From Scleromatobacter sp964418745 (GTDB taxonomy: Bacteria; Pseudomonadota; Gammaproteobacteria; Burkholderiales; Burkholderiaceae_C), in the NCBI GenBank assembly GCA_964418745.1, contig CAYQMX010000032.1, positions 1 to 64,000 of the forward strand: a stretch of 64,000 nt of DNA, in the 5' to 3' direction. Under the pieces are notes generated by a model, which saw only the letters and a program-made list of their open reading frames with translations, ran no database searches and had not been told where the DNA came from. The position numbers were made by a program, and so were the translations under genes. Numbering within the stretch: the stretch's first letter is position 1; each line of letters begins with the position of its first letter. This document shows positions 57,529-64,000 of the stretch, in pieces.

Positions 57529-58767
57529 ATGTCGAACTCGCAACCGTCCCCCCGCGCCACCGGCCGTCGCGCCGGATGGCCATCGCGATCCTTCCTGGCG
57601 CTCGCCGCCGCCGCCTGGCTGCTGGCCGGTTGCGCCAGCGCGCCGCCGGCGGCGCCCGCGACCCCCGAGGTGTTCGACGACGCGCACTTCGCGCCCCCGC
57701 TCGAACCGATCGATCCGGCCGACGTGTTCCGGATGACGCCCGCGATGGTGGCCTACCTCAACGACGCCATCCTGCCGCTGGCGCGCAGCCGCGGCCCGCG
57801 CCAGGCGCTCACCGAATCACTGTACGACCGCAGCAAGCTCCAGCTCGAATACGACTCCACCACCACGCGCACCGCGTCCGAGGCGTTCGAGGCACGCCAG
57901 GGCAACTGCCTGTCGCTGGTCATCATGACCGGCGCCTTCGCCAACGCGATGAACCTCCGGGTGACCTACCAGCAGGTCGCCACCGAGGAGATGTGGAGCC
58001 GCTTGGGCGGCATGTACTTCATGAGCGGCCACGTGAACCTGCTGCTCGAGCGCCGCTACGCCGACACCGTTGGCAAGTTCGATCGCACCGACCTCTACAC
58101 GATCGACTTCATGCCCGGCGAGAACAGCGAGCTGCACGTGCGGCCGATCTCGCAGGAAACGCTGCTGGCGATGTACATGAACAACCGCTCGGCCGAGGCG
58201 ATGGTGCGCGGCAAGCTCGACGACGCGTACTGGCGCGCGCGCCAGGCGATCCGGATCGACCCGCAGTTCCTGAGCGCGTACAACACGCTGGGCGTGATCT
58301 ACCTGCGTCACGGCGACGCGGCGCACGCCGAGCAGGTCCTGAGCTACGCCCTGGGCCGCGCGCCCGGCAACCCGCGCATCCTCGCCAACTATGTCGAGGC
58401 CCTGCGCGGACTCGGCCGCGACGCCGAGGCCCAGGTCGCGCAGGCGCGCCTGAAGGCCGTCGAACCGACGCCGCCGTTCTACTGGTTCGTGCAGGGGCAG
58501 ATCGCGCTGCACAAGGGCGACTACCTGAAGGCGCGCGAGATGTTCATCAAGGAGATTGCACGGGCGCCGGACTATCACGAGTTCCACTACGCGCTGGCGG
58601 TCGCCGATTTCGGCCTGGACCGTCTCGACGAGGCGCGCAGCGAGCTGGCGCTGGCCATGGACGACGCGGTCAAGCGCACCGACCACGACCTGTACGCCGC
58701 CAAGCTCGACAAGCTCAAGGCCTGGCGCCCCGCCAATGGCGCGGCGCCGGCCACGTTGCAGCAGTAG
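57529..58767 (+). CDS. TPR lipoprotein with transglutaminase-like domain
   Basis: 412-aa predicted lipoprotein (lipobox LLAGC, Cys about 34). Residues about 95-190 resemble a transglutaminase-like fold: Cys in ARQGNCLSLVIM, His in MSGHVNLLLE and a later Asp (YTIDF). Residues about 215-400 are tetratricopeptide repeats (AYWRARQAIRIDPQFLSAYNTLGVIYL and following). GAGGAG precedes the ATG; a TTG at 57523 is an alternative. It lies 92 bp after trpE on the same strand and is convergent with a second TPR gene. Function unknown; a role in envelope protein assembly or processing is possible. Confidence 0.8.
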   Translation: MSNSQPSPRATGRRAGWPSRSFLALAAAAWLLAGCASAPPAAPATPEVFDDAHFAPPLEPIDPADVFRMTPAMVAYLNDAILPLARSRGPRQALTESLYDRSKLQLEYDSTTTRTASEAFEARQGNCLSLVIMTGAFANAMNLRVTYQQVATEEMWSRLGGMYFMSGHVNLLLERRYADTVGKFDRTDLYTIDFMPGENSELHVRPISQETLLAMYMNNRSAEAMVRGKLDDAYWRARQAIRIDPQFLSAYNTLGVIYLRHGDAAHAEQVLSYALGRAPGNPRILANYVEALRGLGRDAEAQVAQARLKAVEPTPPFYWFVQGQIALHKGDYLKAREMFIKEIARAPDYHEFHYALAVADFGLDRLDEARSELALAMDDAVKRTDHDLYAAKLDKLKAWRPANGAAPATLQQ

Positions 58768-58775
58768 CGCGCGCC

Positions 58776-59948
58776 TCAGCCCTCGCCCTGGCCGCGCTCG
58801 ATCTGCAGGCGCACCGTCAGCGCGTGGGCGCGGGCATCCGACTGGGCGATGAGCAGGCGCTCGCGGATCTGCGCCGATTCGCGGTAGCTGTCGAGCGCCG
58901 CGCGCCAGTGCTGGCGCTCCTCGCTGAGCAGGCTGTTCTCCAGGTGGGCCTCGGCCAGCTCCTTGAGCAGCTGGCCCTCGGCCAGCAGTTCCAGCGCCAG
59001 GCCGATGTGCGCCGATGCCCGCCGGTACTGCCCGGCCAGGCGCTCGATGCGGCCCAGGCGCAGCTCGAGCACGCCGCGGTCGGGGCCGGCCCGGGCGGCG
59101 TCGGCCGACTTCACGCCGATCTGCAGCGCCGCGCGCGCCTGCTCGTACTTGCCCAGCGCCATGTAGGCGTCGGCGATGTCCTCGCTGCCCTTGGCCACCG
59201 GATAGTGCTGGCCGGCGGCCACCAGGCGCTCGACCTGCGACGAGAACGCCGCGAGCAGCTCCGTCAGCTCGGGCGTCTCGACGCCGTTGCAGCCGGCCAC
59301 CGCCAGGCCCAGCCGCTGCACCAGCAGGTTCATCTTCACGGCGGCCTGCAGGTAGGGATCCTCGAACTCGGCGAGCAGGCCCTCGGCCAGCGTCGAGTGC
59401 TTGACCGCCTGCGCCAGGTCGCCCAGCGCGTGGTACGTGCCGCCGCTGTTGCACCAGAACAGGCAGCGGTCGCGCGGGCTGTGCACCTGCGGGAGCAGGC
59501 CCTTGGCACGTTCCAGCAGTTCGAGCGCGCCGGCGGCGTCGCCCGTGCGCGCCAGGGCCGAGGCCAGCACGACCAGGCTGCGCAGCAGCCGGGTGCCCGG
59601 CGCGAGCTTGCCGATGGCCCGGTAGCCCGCGACGACCGCCTCCTTGGCGCGGCCGGCGTTCAGGTGGCTCAGCGCCAGCACGAAATCGCACCAGCCGATG
59701 CTCTGCGGATCGCCGCCCTGCGCGGTCAGCGCCATGCGCAGCGCGTTGCAGATCGCGATGGCCTCGTCGATGCGGCCCGAGCGCGAGCAGGTCTCGGCGC
59801 GATCGAGCTGCTCGTCGATCGACTGCGCGGGTTGCAGCGGCGCGGGCACGGCCACGGGTTCGCGGCGGCGGGGCCGGCGCCCGGGCGGGCGCACGGCGCC
59901 CGAGGCGTGCGCGGCGTTGAGCGGGCTGTCGAGGGAATCGTCGGGCAT
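58776..59948 (-). CDS. TPR-repeat protein, cytoplasmic
   Basis: 390-aa protein without signal peptide. A basic N-terminal region (about 20-40, RPPGRRPRRRE) is followed by helical TPR-like repeats across 45-385 (IDEQLDRAETCSRSGRIDEAI, LERAKGLLPQV, ADAYMALGKYEQARAALQ). Such scaffolds mediate protein-protein contacts and similar repeats precede GGDEF or HTH outputs in other proteins, but no output domain is present here. The gene is convergent with the TPR lipoprotein gene, 8 bp apart, and its 5' end faces the second trp leader. No function assigned. Confidence 0.78.
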   Translation of the reverse strand: MPDDSLDSPLNAAHASGAVRPPGRRPRRREPVAVPAPLQPAQSIDEQLDRAETCSRSGRIDEAIAICNALRMALTAQGGDPQSIGWCDFVLALSHLNAGRAKEAVVAGYRAIGKLAPGTRLLRSLVVLASALARTGDAAGALELLERAKGLLPQVHSPRDRCLFWCNSGGTYHALGDLAQAVKHSTLAEGLLAEFEDPYLQAAVKMNLLVQRLGLAVAGCNGVETPELTELLAAFSSQVERLVAAGQHYPVAKGSEDIADAYMALGKYEQARAALQIGVKSADAARAGPDRGVLELRLGRIERLAGQYRRASAHIGLALELLAEGQLLKELAEAHLENSLLSEERQHWRAALDSYRESAQIRERLLIAQSDARAHALTVRLQIERGQGEG

Positions 59949-60116
59949 GGCGGGCACGTTGCGGAGGGTTCCTGCATCGTAGCCACGGCGCGACCGTCGT
60001 GCGATCCGGACAGGCCGCGATCCGTGTCGTGTTTGGCACGCCGCAGGCATGGTTGCCACGTCGCGAAGGAGCGGCGGGCGGCAAACGCGGCGCGCCGCGC
60101 TTAGAATGAGGCCGAC

Positions 60117-60164
60117 ATGAAGCAGCTCTCGACCATCTTCCACACCGGGCATTGGCGCTGGTGA
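60117..60164 (+). CDS. trpL: trp leader peptide (attenuator) upstream of trpG-ltaE-trpD-trpC
   Basis: A 15-residue ORF, MKQLSTIFHTGHWRW-stop, with Trp codons as its penultimate-but-one and last codons, 147 nt before trpG. Too short for ordinary gene finding but typical of a Trp attenuator. A TAGAAT -10-like box at 60102-60107 would start transcription only a few bases before the ATG. GC-rich inverted repeats follow (for example GACCG near 60251 with CGGTC near 60283), though no clean T-tract terminator was seen. It is distinct in sequence from the leader before trpE. Confidence 0.75.
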   Translation: MKQLSTIFHTGHWRW

Positions 60165-60311
60165 AGATCCCGGCCCGGGTCGCGCCGCCTCCGGCGTGCG
60201 CCCCGCTGCACCGAGTCGCGGGCCACCGCGGCTGACGAGAGCCCCCCGATCGACCGCTGCCGCGCCCGCGCTGCGCGCCCGGTCAGTCAAATCCAGGACA
60301 CAGGAACGCTC

Positions 60312-60902
60312 ATGCTTCTGATGATCGACAACTACGATTCCTTCACGTACAACCTCGTGCAGTATTTCGGCGAGCTCGGGCAGGACGTGCGCGTGGTGCG
60401 CAACGACGAGATCAGCGTGGAGGAGATCGGCGCGATGAAGCCCGATCACCTGGTGCTGTCGCCCGGACCCTGCTCGCCCGCCGAGGCCGGCGTGTGCGTG
60501 CCGGCCATCCAGGCCTACATCGGCAAGCTGCCCATCCTGGGCGTGTGCCTGGGCCACCAGAGCATCGGCGCGGCGCTCGGCGGTCGCATCGTGCGCGCGC
60601 AGCGCCAGATGCACGGCAAGGCCAGCACCCTGACCACCGACGGGGAGGGCGTCTACACCGGGCTGCCGCGCGAGTTCAGCGTGATCCGCTACCACTCGCT
60701 GGCCATCGAGCGCGAGACCTGCCCGGCCGAGCTCGTCGTCACCTCGCGCTCCGAGGACGGCGAGATCATGGGCGTGCGCCACCGCGACCTGGCCGGCACG
60801 CGCACGCCGCTGGAGGGCGTGCAGTTCCATCCGGAGTCCATCCTGTCGGAGCATGGCCATGCCATGCTGCGCAACTTCCTCGACCTGAGCGCGGCGCAAT
60901 GA
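60312..60902 (+). CDS. trpG: Anthranilate synthase component II (glutamine amidotransferase)
   Basis: 196-aa class-I glutamine amidotransferase that releases ammonia for TrpE (and possibly for 4-aminobenzoate synthesis). Triad C79 (GVCLGHQ), H173 and E175 (FHPES) is complete; DNYDSFTYNLVQYFGELG opens the protein and LSPGPCSP precedes the active site. The ATG at 60312 follows AGGA. It is the first structural gene after the WRW leader. A tandem repeat and the assembly gap lie between it and ltaE. Confidence 0.96.
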   Translation: MLLMIDNYDSFTYNLVQYFGELGQDVRVVRNDEISVEEIGAMKPDHLVLSPGPCSPAEAGVCVPAIQAYIGKLPILGVCLGHQSIGAALGGRIVRAQRQMHGKASTLTTDGEGVYTGLPREFSVIRYHSLAIERETCPAELVVTSRSEDGEIMGVRHRDLAGTRTPLEGVQFHPESILSEHGHAMLRNFLDLSAAQ

Positions 60903-60916
60903 CCGCCGCAACGCGG

Positions 60917-61182
60917 GCGCAGCGCCGGGCCGCCCCAAGCAAGCCCGCGGTCCCCTCGGGGGACGGAGCGCCGTACCCGGCGCGGGAGGGGCGCCGTATG
61001 CTGGCGCAGCGCCGGGCCGCCCCAAGCAAGCCCGCGGTCCCCTCGGGGGACGGAGCGNNNNNNNNNNNNNNNNNNNNNNNNNNNNNNNNNNNNNNNNNNN
61101 NNNNNNNNNNNNNNNNNNNNNNNNNNNNNNNNNNNNNNNNNNNNNNNNNNNNNNNNNCCGTACCCGGCGCGGGAGGGGCGCC
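60917..61182. repeat. 87-bp tandem repeat array ending at the ltaE start codon
   Basis: The unit beginning GCGCAGCGCCGGGCCGCC starts at 60917 and again at 61004 (period 87). Each holds a GTCCCC-TCG-GGGGAC hairpin and ends with GGGAGGGGCGCC. The sequence after the gap (61158-61182) is the last 25 bp of another unit, directly joined to the ltaE ATG, so the repeat supplies the ribosome-binding site. The gap begins exactly where the second unit should continue, so copy number is unknown. Confidence 0.85.
61058..61157. other. Assembly gap (100 N)
   Basis: Exactly 100 N, a conventional placeholder for a gap of unknown size, placed within the tandem repeat between trpG and ltaE. It most likely reflects repeat collapse. 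Confidence 0.98.
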
Positions 61183-62247
61183 ATGATTGACCTTCGAAGC
61201 GACACGGTCACGCGGCCCACCGCGGCCATGCGCGACGCGATGTTCGCGGCGCCGCTGGGCGACGACGTGTTCGGCGACGACCCCAGCGTCAACGCGCTGC
61301 AGGAGCGCATCGCCGCGCTGCTGGGCAAGGAGGCCGCGCTGTTCATGCCCACGGGCACCCAGAGCAACCTGGCGGCGCTGATGAGCCACTGCCAGCGCGG
61401 CGACGAGTACCTGGTGGGCCAGCTGGCCCACACCTACCGCTGGGAGGGCGGCGGCGCGGCCGTGCTGGGCAGCATCCAGCCGCAGCCGATCGCGCACCAG
61501 GGCGACGGCTCGCTGGCGCTGGCCGACATCGAGGCGGCCATCAAGCCCGACGACGCGCACTTCGCGCGCACCCGGCTGCTGTGCCTGGAAAACACCTTCG
61601 GCGGCCAGCCGATGGCCATGGACTACCTGCGCGAGGCCACCGCGCTGGCGCGGCGGCACGGGCTGGGCACGCACCTGGACGGCGCGCGGCTGTTCAACGC
61701 CGCGGTGGTGCAGGCCGAGGCGGGCGGTGGCGACCCGTACGCCGAGGCGCGCGCCATCGCCGAGCTGTTCGACAGCGTGTCGGTGTGCTTCAGCAAGGGC
61801 CTGGGCGCCCCGGTCGGCTCGGCGCTGGTGGGCTCGCGCGAGCTCGTCGCGCGCGCGAAACGCGTGCGCAAGATGGCCGGCGGCGGCATGCGCCAGGCTG
61901 GGCTGCTGGCGGCCGCGGCGTCGCACGCGCTCGACCACCATGTCCGGCGCCTGGGCGAGGACCACGCCAACGCGCGCCGCCTGGCCGCCGGCCTGGCCGG
62001 CATCGAGGGCGTGGCCTTTGCGGCGCCGGCCAGCAACATCCTGTTCGTCGACCTCGCGCCCGCGCTCGTCCAGGCCCGCACGGCGGCGCGGTGGGGCGGC
62101 GGCCACGACACGCTGGTCGAGCAGCTGCGCTCGCGCGGCGTGCTGTGCACCGGCCTGTACAAGTTGCGCTTCGTCACCCATCTCGATGTCGACTCGGCGG
62201 GCGTGGACCGCGCCGTCGCCGAGATCCGCCAAGCGCTCGGCGCCTGA
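61183..62247 (+). CDS. ltaE: Low-specificity L-threonine aldolase
   Basis: 354-aa PLP enzyme cleaving L-threonine or L-allo-threonine to glycine and acetaldehyde. It begins MIDLRSDTVTRPT, the family's N-terminal signature. The PLP lysine is K205 in CFSKGLGAPVGS, and the aspartate pairing with the cofactor nitrogen is in GTHLDGARLFNA. The GGGAGGGG ribosome-binding site is part of the upstream repeat. The gene interrupts the trp order between trpG and trpD, 36 bp before trpD, so it should be transcribed under the same tryptophan control. Confidence 0.92.
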   Translation: MIDLRSDTVTRPTAAMRDAMFAAPLGDDVFGDDPSVNALQERIAALLGKEAALFMPTGTQSNLAALMSHCQRGDEYLVGQLAHTYRWEGGGAAVLGSIQPQPIAHQGDGSLALADIEAAIKPDDAHFARTRLLCLENTFGGQPMAMDYLREATALARRHGLGTHLDGARLFNAAVVQAEAGGGDPYAEARAIAELFDSVSVCFSKGLGAPVGSALVGSRELVARAKRVRKMAGGGMRQAGLLAAAASHALDHHVRRLGEDHANARRLAAGLAGIEGVAFAAPASNILFVDLAPALVQARTAARWGGGHDTLVEQLRSRGVLCTGLYKLRFVTHLDVDSAGVDRAVAEIRQALGA

Positions 62248-62283
62248 CCCACCCCACACCCACCCGCGCAAGCGACCCCTCCC

Positions 62284-63321
62284 ATGCCCATCACCGACAC
62301 CGAAGCGCTGACCCGCGTCATCGAGCACCGCGAGATCTTCCACGACGAGATGCTGGCGCTGATGCGCCGCATCATGCGCGGCGAGATGTCGCCGGTGATG
62401 ATCGCGGCGCTCGCAATCGGCCTGCGCGTGAAGAAGGAGACGATCGGCGAGATCACCGCCGCCGCCACCGTCATGCGCGAGTTCGCGGTGCCGGTGCCGG
62501 TGCTCGACCGCACCCACCTGGTCGACATCGTGGGCACCGGCGGCGACAGCTCGCACACCTTCAACATCTCCACCGCGTCGGTGTTCGTCGCCGCGGCGGC
62601 GGGCGCGCGGGTGGCCAAGCACGGTGGGCGCAGCGTGTCGTCCACCTCGGGCAGCGCCGACGTGATGGAGGCGCTGGGCGCCCACATCAACCTGAGCCCC
62701 GAGCTCGTGGCGACCTGCCTGGAGGAGACGGGTATCGGCTTCATGTTCGCGCCCAACCACCATGCGTCGATGCGCTTCGCGGCGCCGGTGCGCAAGGAAC
62801 TGGGCGTGCGCACCATCTTCAACATCCTGGGCCCGCTGACCAACCCGGCCGGCGCCCCCAACCAGCTGATGGGCGTGTTCCATCCCGACCTGGTGGGCAT
62901 CCAGGTGCGCGTGCTGCAGCGCCTGGGCTCCGAGCACGTGATGGTGGTCTACGGCCAGAACGGCATGGACGAGGTGTCGCTGTCGGGCGAGACGCTCGTC
63001 GGGGAACTCAAGGACGGCGAGGTGCGCGAGTACGTCGTGCACCCGAGCGACTTCGGCCTGCCCGTCTACGACTCGCGTGTGCTGCGCGTGGCCAATCAGC
63101 AGGAGTCGGTCGCCTGCATCCGCCGGGCGCTCGGCAACGAGGACGGGCCGATCCGCGACATCGTGCTGCTCAACGCCGGCGCCGCGCTCTACTGCGCCGG
63201 CGTGGCCGGCTCGGTGGCCGACGGCGTCAAGCGCGCCCGCGAGGCCGTCGCCTCGGGGGCGGCGCAGGCGCGGCTCGAGCAGTTCGTGGCCGTCACGCAG
63301 AGGCTCAAGCCCAATGTCTGA
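62284..63321 (+). CDS. trpD: Anthranilate phosphoribosyltransferase
   Basis: 345-aa enzyme transferring phosphoribose from PRPP to anthranilate, second step of tryptophan synthesis. The PRPP-binding motif GTGGDSSHTFNIST (about 80-93), KHGGRSVSSTSGSADVMEALG and NILGPLTNPA are all present. Length is normal. Its end overlaps the start of trpC by 8 nt, indicating coupling. Confidence 0.96.
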   Translation: MPITDTEALTRVIEHREIFHDEMLALMRRIMRGEMSPVMIAALAIGLRVKKETIGEITAAATVMREFAVPVPVLDRTHLVDIVGTGGDSSHTFNISTASVFVAAAAGARVAKHGGRSVSSTSGSADVMEALGAHINLSPELVATCLEETGIGFMFAPNHHASMRFAAPVRKELGVRTIFNILGPLTNPAGAPNQLMGVFHPDLVGIQVRVLQRLGSEHVMVVYGQNGMDEVSLSGETLVGELKDGEVREYVVHPSDFGLPVYDSRVLRVANQQESVACIRRALGNEDGPIRDIVLLNAGAALYCAGVAGSVADGVKRAREAVASGAAQARLEQFVAVTQRLKPNV

Positions 63322-64000
63322 CATCCTGCAACGCATCGTCGAGGTCAAGCGCGAGGAGATCGCGGCGGCCCGCCCGAAGCGCAGCGCGGCCGACCTGCGC
63401 GAGCTCGCGCAGGGCCAGGACGCGCCGCGCGGCTTCGCCGCGGCCATGCGCGCGAAGGTGGCGCGCGGCGACGCCGCGGTCATCGCCGAGATCAAGAAGG
63501 CCAGCCCCAGCAAGGGCGTGCTGCGCGCGCAGTTCGATCCGGCGGCGATCGCCGCCAGCTACGCGGCGCACGGCGCCGCCTGCCTGTCGGTGCTCACCGA
63601 CGTGCAGTTCTTCCAGGGCCATGCCGACTACCTGGTGGCCGCGCGCGCCGCCTGCGCGCTGCCGGTCATCCGCAAGGATTTCCTCATTGATCCGTACCAG
63701 GTGCTCGAGGCGCGCGCGATGGGCGCCGACTGCATCCTGCTGATCGCCGCCTGCCTGGGCGACGGCCAGATGGGCGAGCTCGAGGATGCCGCCATCGAGC
63801 AGGGCCTGGACGTGCTGGTGGAGGTGCACGACGCCGCCGAGCTCGCGCGGGCGCTGTGCCTGAAGACGTCGCTGGTGGGCATCAACAACCGCAACCTGCG
63901 CACCTTCGAGGTCACGCTGCAGGCGACGCTGGACCTGATGCCCGGCGTGCCGGCCGACCGGCTGCTGGTCACCGAGTCGGGCATCCTGGTGCAGGCCGAC
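63314..64000 (+). CDS. trpC: Indole-3-glycerol phosphate synthase (3' truncated by window end)
   Basis: 229 codons of a TIM-barrel enzyme closing the indole ring from CdRP, with decarboxylation. AEIKKASPSKGVLR carries the catalytic and substrate-binding lysines; VIRKDFLIDPYQV, LLIAACLG, VEVHDAAEL and INNRNLRTF are family blocks; the VTESGI motif is reached just before the window ends. Starts inside the end of trpD. About 35 C-terminal residues are missing. Confidence 0.95.
   Translation, partial: MSDILQRIVEVKREEIAAARPKRSAADLRELAQGQDAPRGFAAAMRAKVARGDAAVIAEIKKASPSKGVLRAQFDPAAIAASYAAHGAACLSVLTDVQFFQGHADYLVAARAACALPVIRKDFLIDPYQVLEARAMGADCILLIAACLGDGQMGELEDAAIEQGLDVLVEVHDAAELARALCLKTSLVGINNRNLRTFEVTLQATLDLMPGVPADRLLVTESGILVQAD

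Noticed and set aside
60494..61186. Open frame running through the N gap
   Set aside because: Built from unknown residues and a shifted phase of trpG; not a gene.

Overview
The window is very GC-rich, with G or C at most third codon positions. Its content fits a betaproteobacterium of the order Burkholderiales, probably near the Rubrivivax/Leptothrix (Sphaerotilaceae) group. The indicators are a soluble fdsGBACD-type formate dehydrogenase, a PEP-CTERM protein, a fused indolepyruvate oxidoreductase, a Burkholderia-type porin, and the block mltA-apaG-rpe ... gph-trpE ... trpG-ltaE-trpD-trpC. The genus is an inference. No rRNA, tRNA, CRISPR array or transposase was seen. A 100-N assembly gap lies at 61058-61157.

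Layout. 1-7316: 3' end of an oxalate/formate-type MFS gene, then the NAD-dependent formate dehydrogenase operon fdsG-fdsB-fdsA-fdhD-fdsD. 7377-11352: a secreted S53 lipoprotein peptidase and a PEP-CTERM protein on either side of a 1-kb non-coding stretch. 11425-12723: an exported fusion of cyclohexadienyl dehydratase and chorismate mutase. 13029-17740: katG, an EamA exporter and two glutathione-S-transferase-family genes. 17750-22340: an NMT1-type ABC transporter whose binding-protein gene is separated from its permease and ATPase genes by an M16 peptidase and a hypothetical gene.

22341-30407 looks like one sigma-54 regulon: a porin, a family-3 solute-binding protein, a DctB/DctD-like two-component system, a tandem (double) Lrp regulator, and a Leu/Ile/Val-type binding lipoprotein. 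Near-consensus -24/-12 promoters precede the porin and the Lrp-lipoprotein pair. No ABC permease or ATPase is encoded with the two binding proteins. 30513-34878: indolepyruvate ferredoxin oxidoreductase with a divergent Lrp gene. 35024-37314: a periplasmic-sensor GGDEF protein and an exported unknown.

37551-40023 (mltA, a 42-aa membrane protein, apaG, rpe) and 53818-64000 (gph, trp genes) look like one housekeeping neighbourhood split by a 13.8-kb accessory block. That block carries egtBD (ergothioneine), a five-PAS hybrid histidine kinase, creA and a sucrose locus. The sucrose locus has a TonB-dependent receptor with an in-frame stop, sucrose phosphorylase, a sugar MFS transporter and a LacI regulator, with two matching palindromic operators. 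The trp genes are split into trpE and trpG-ltaE-trpD-trpC; each group is preceded by a short leader ORF with paired Trp codons, which implies two attenuators. An 87-bp tandem repeat precedes ltaE, supplies its ribosome-binding site and contains the assembly gap.
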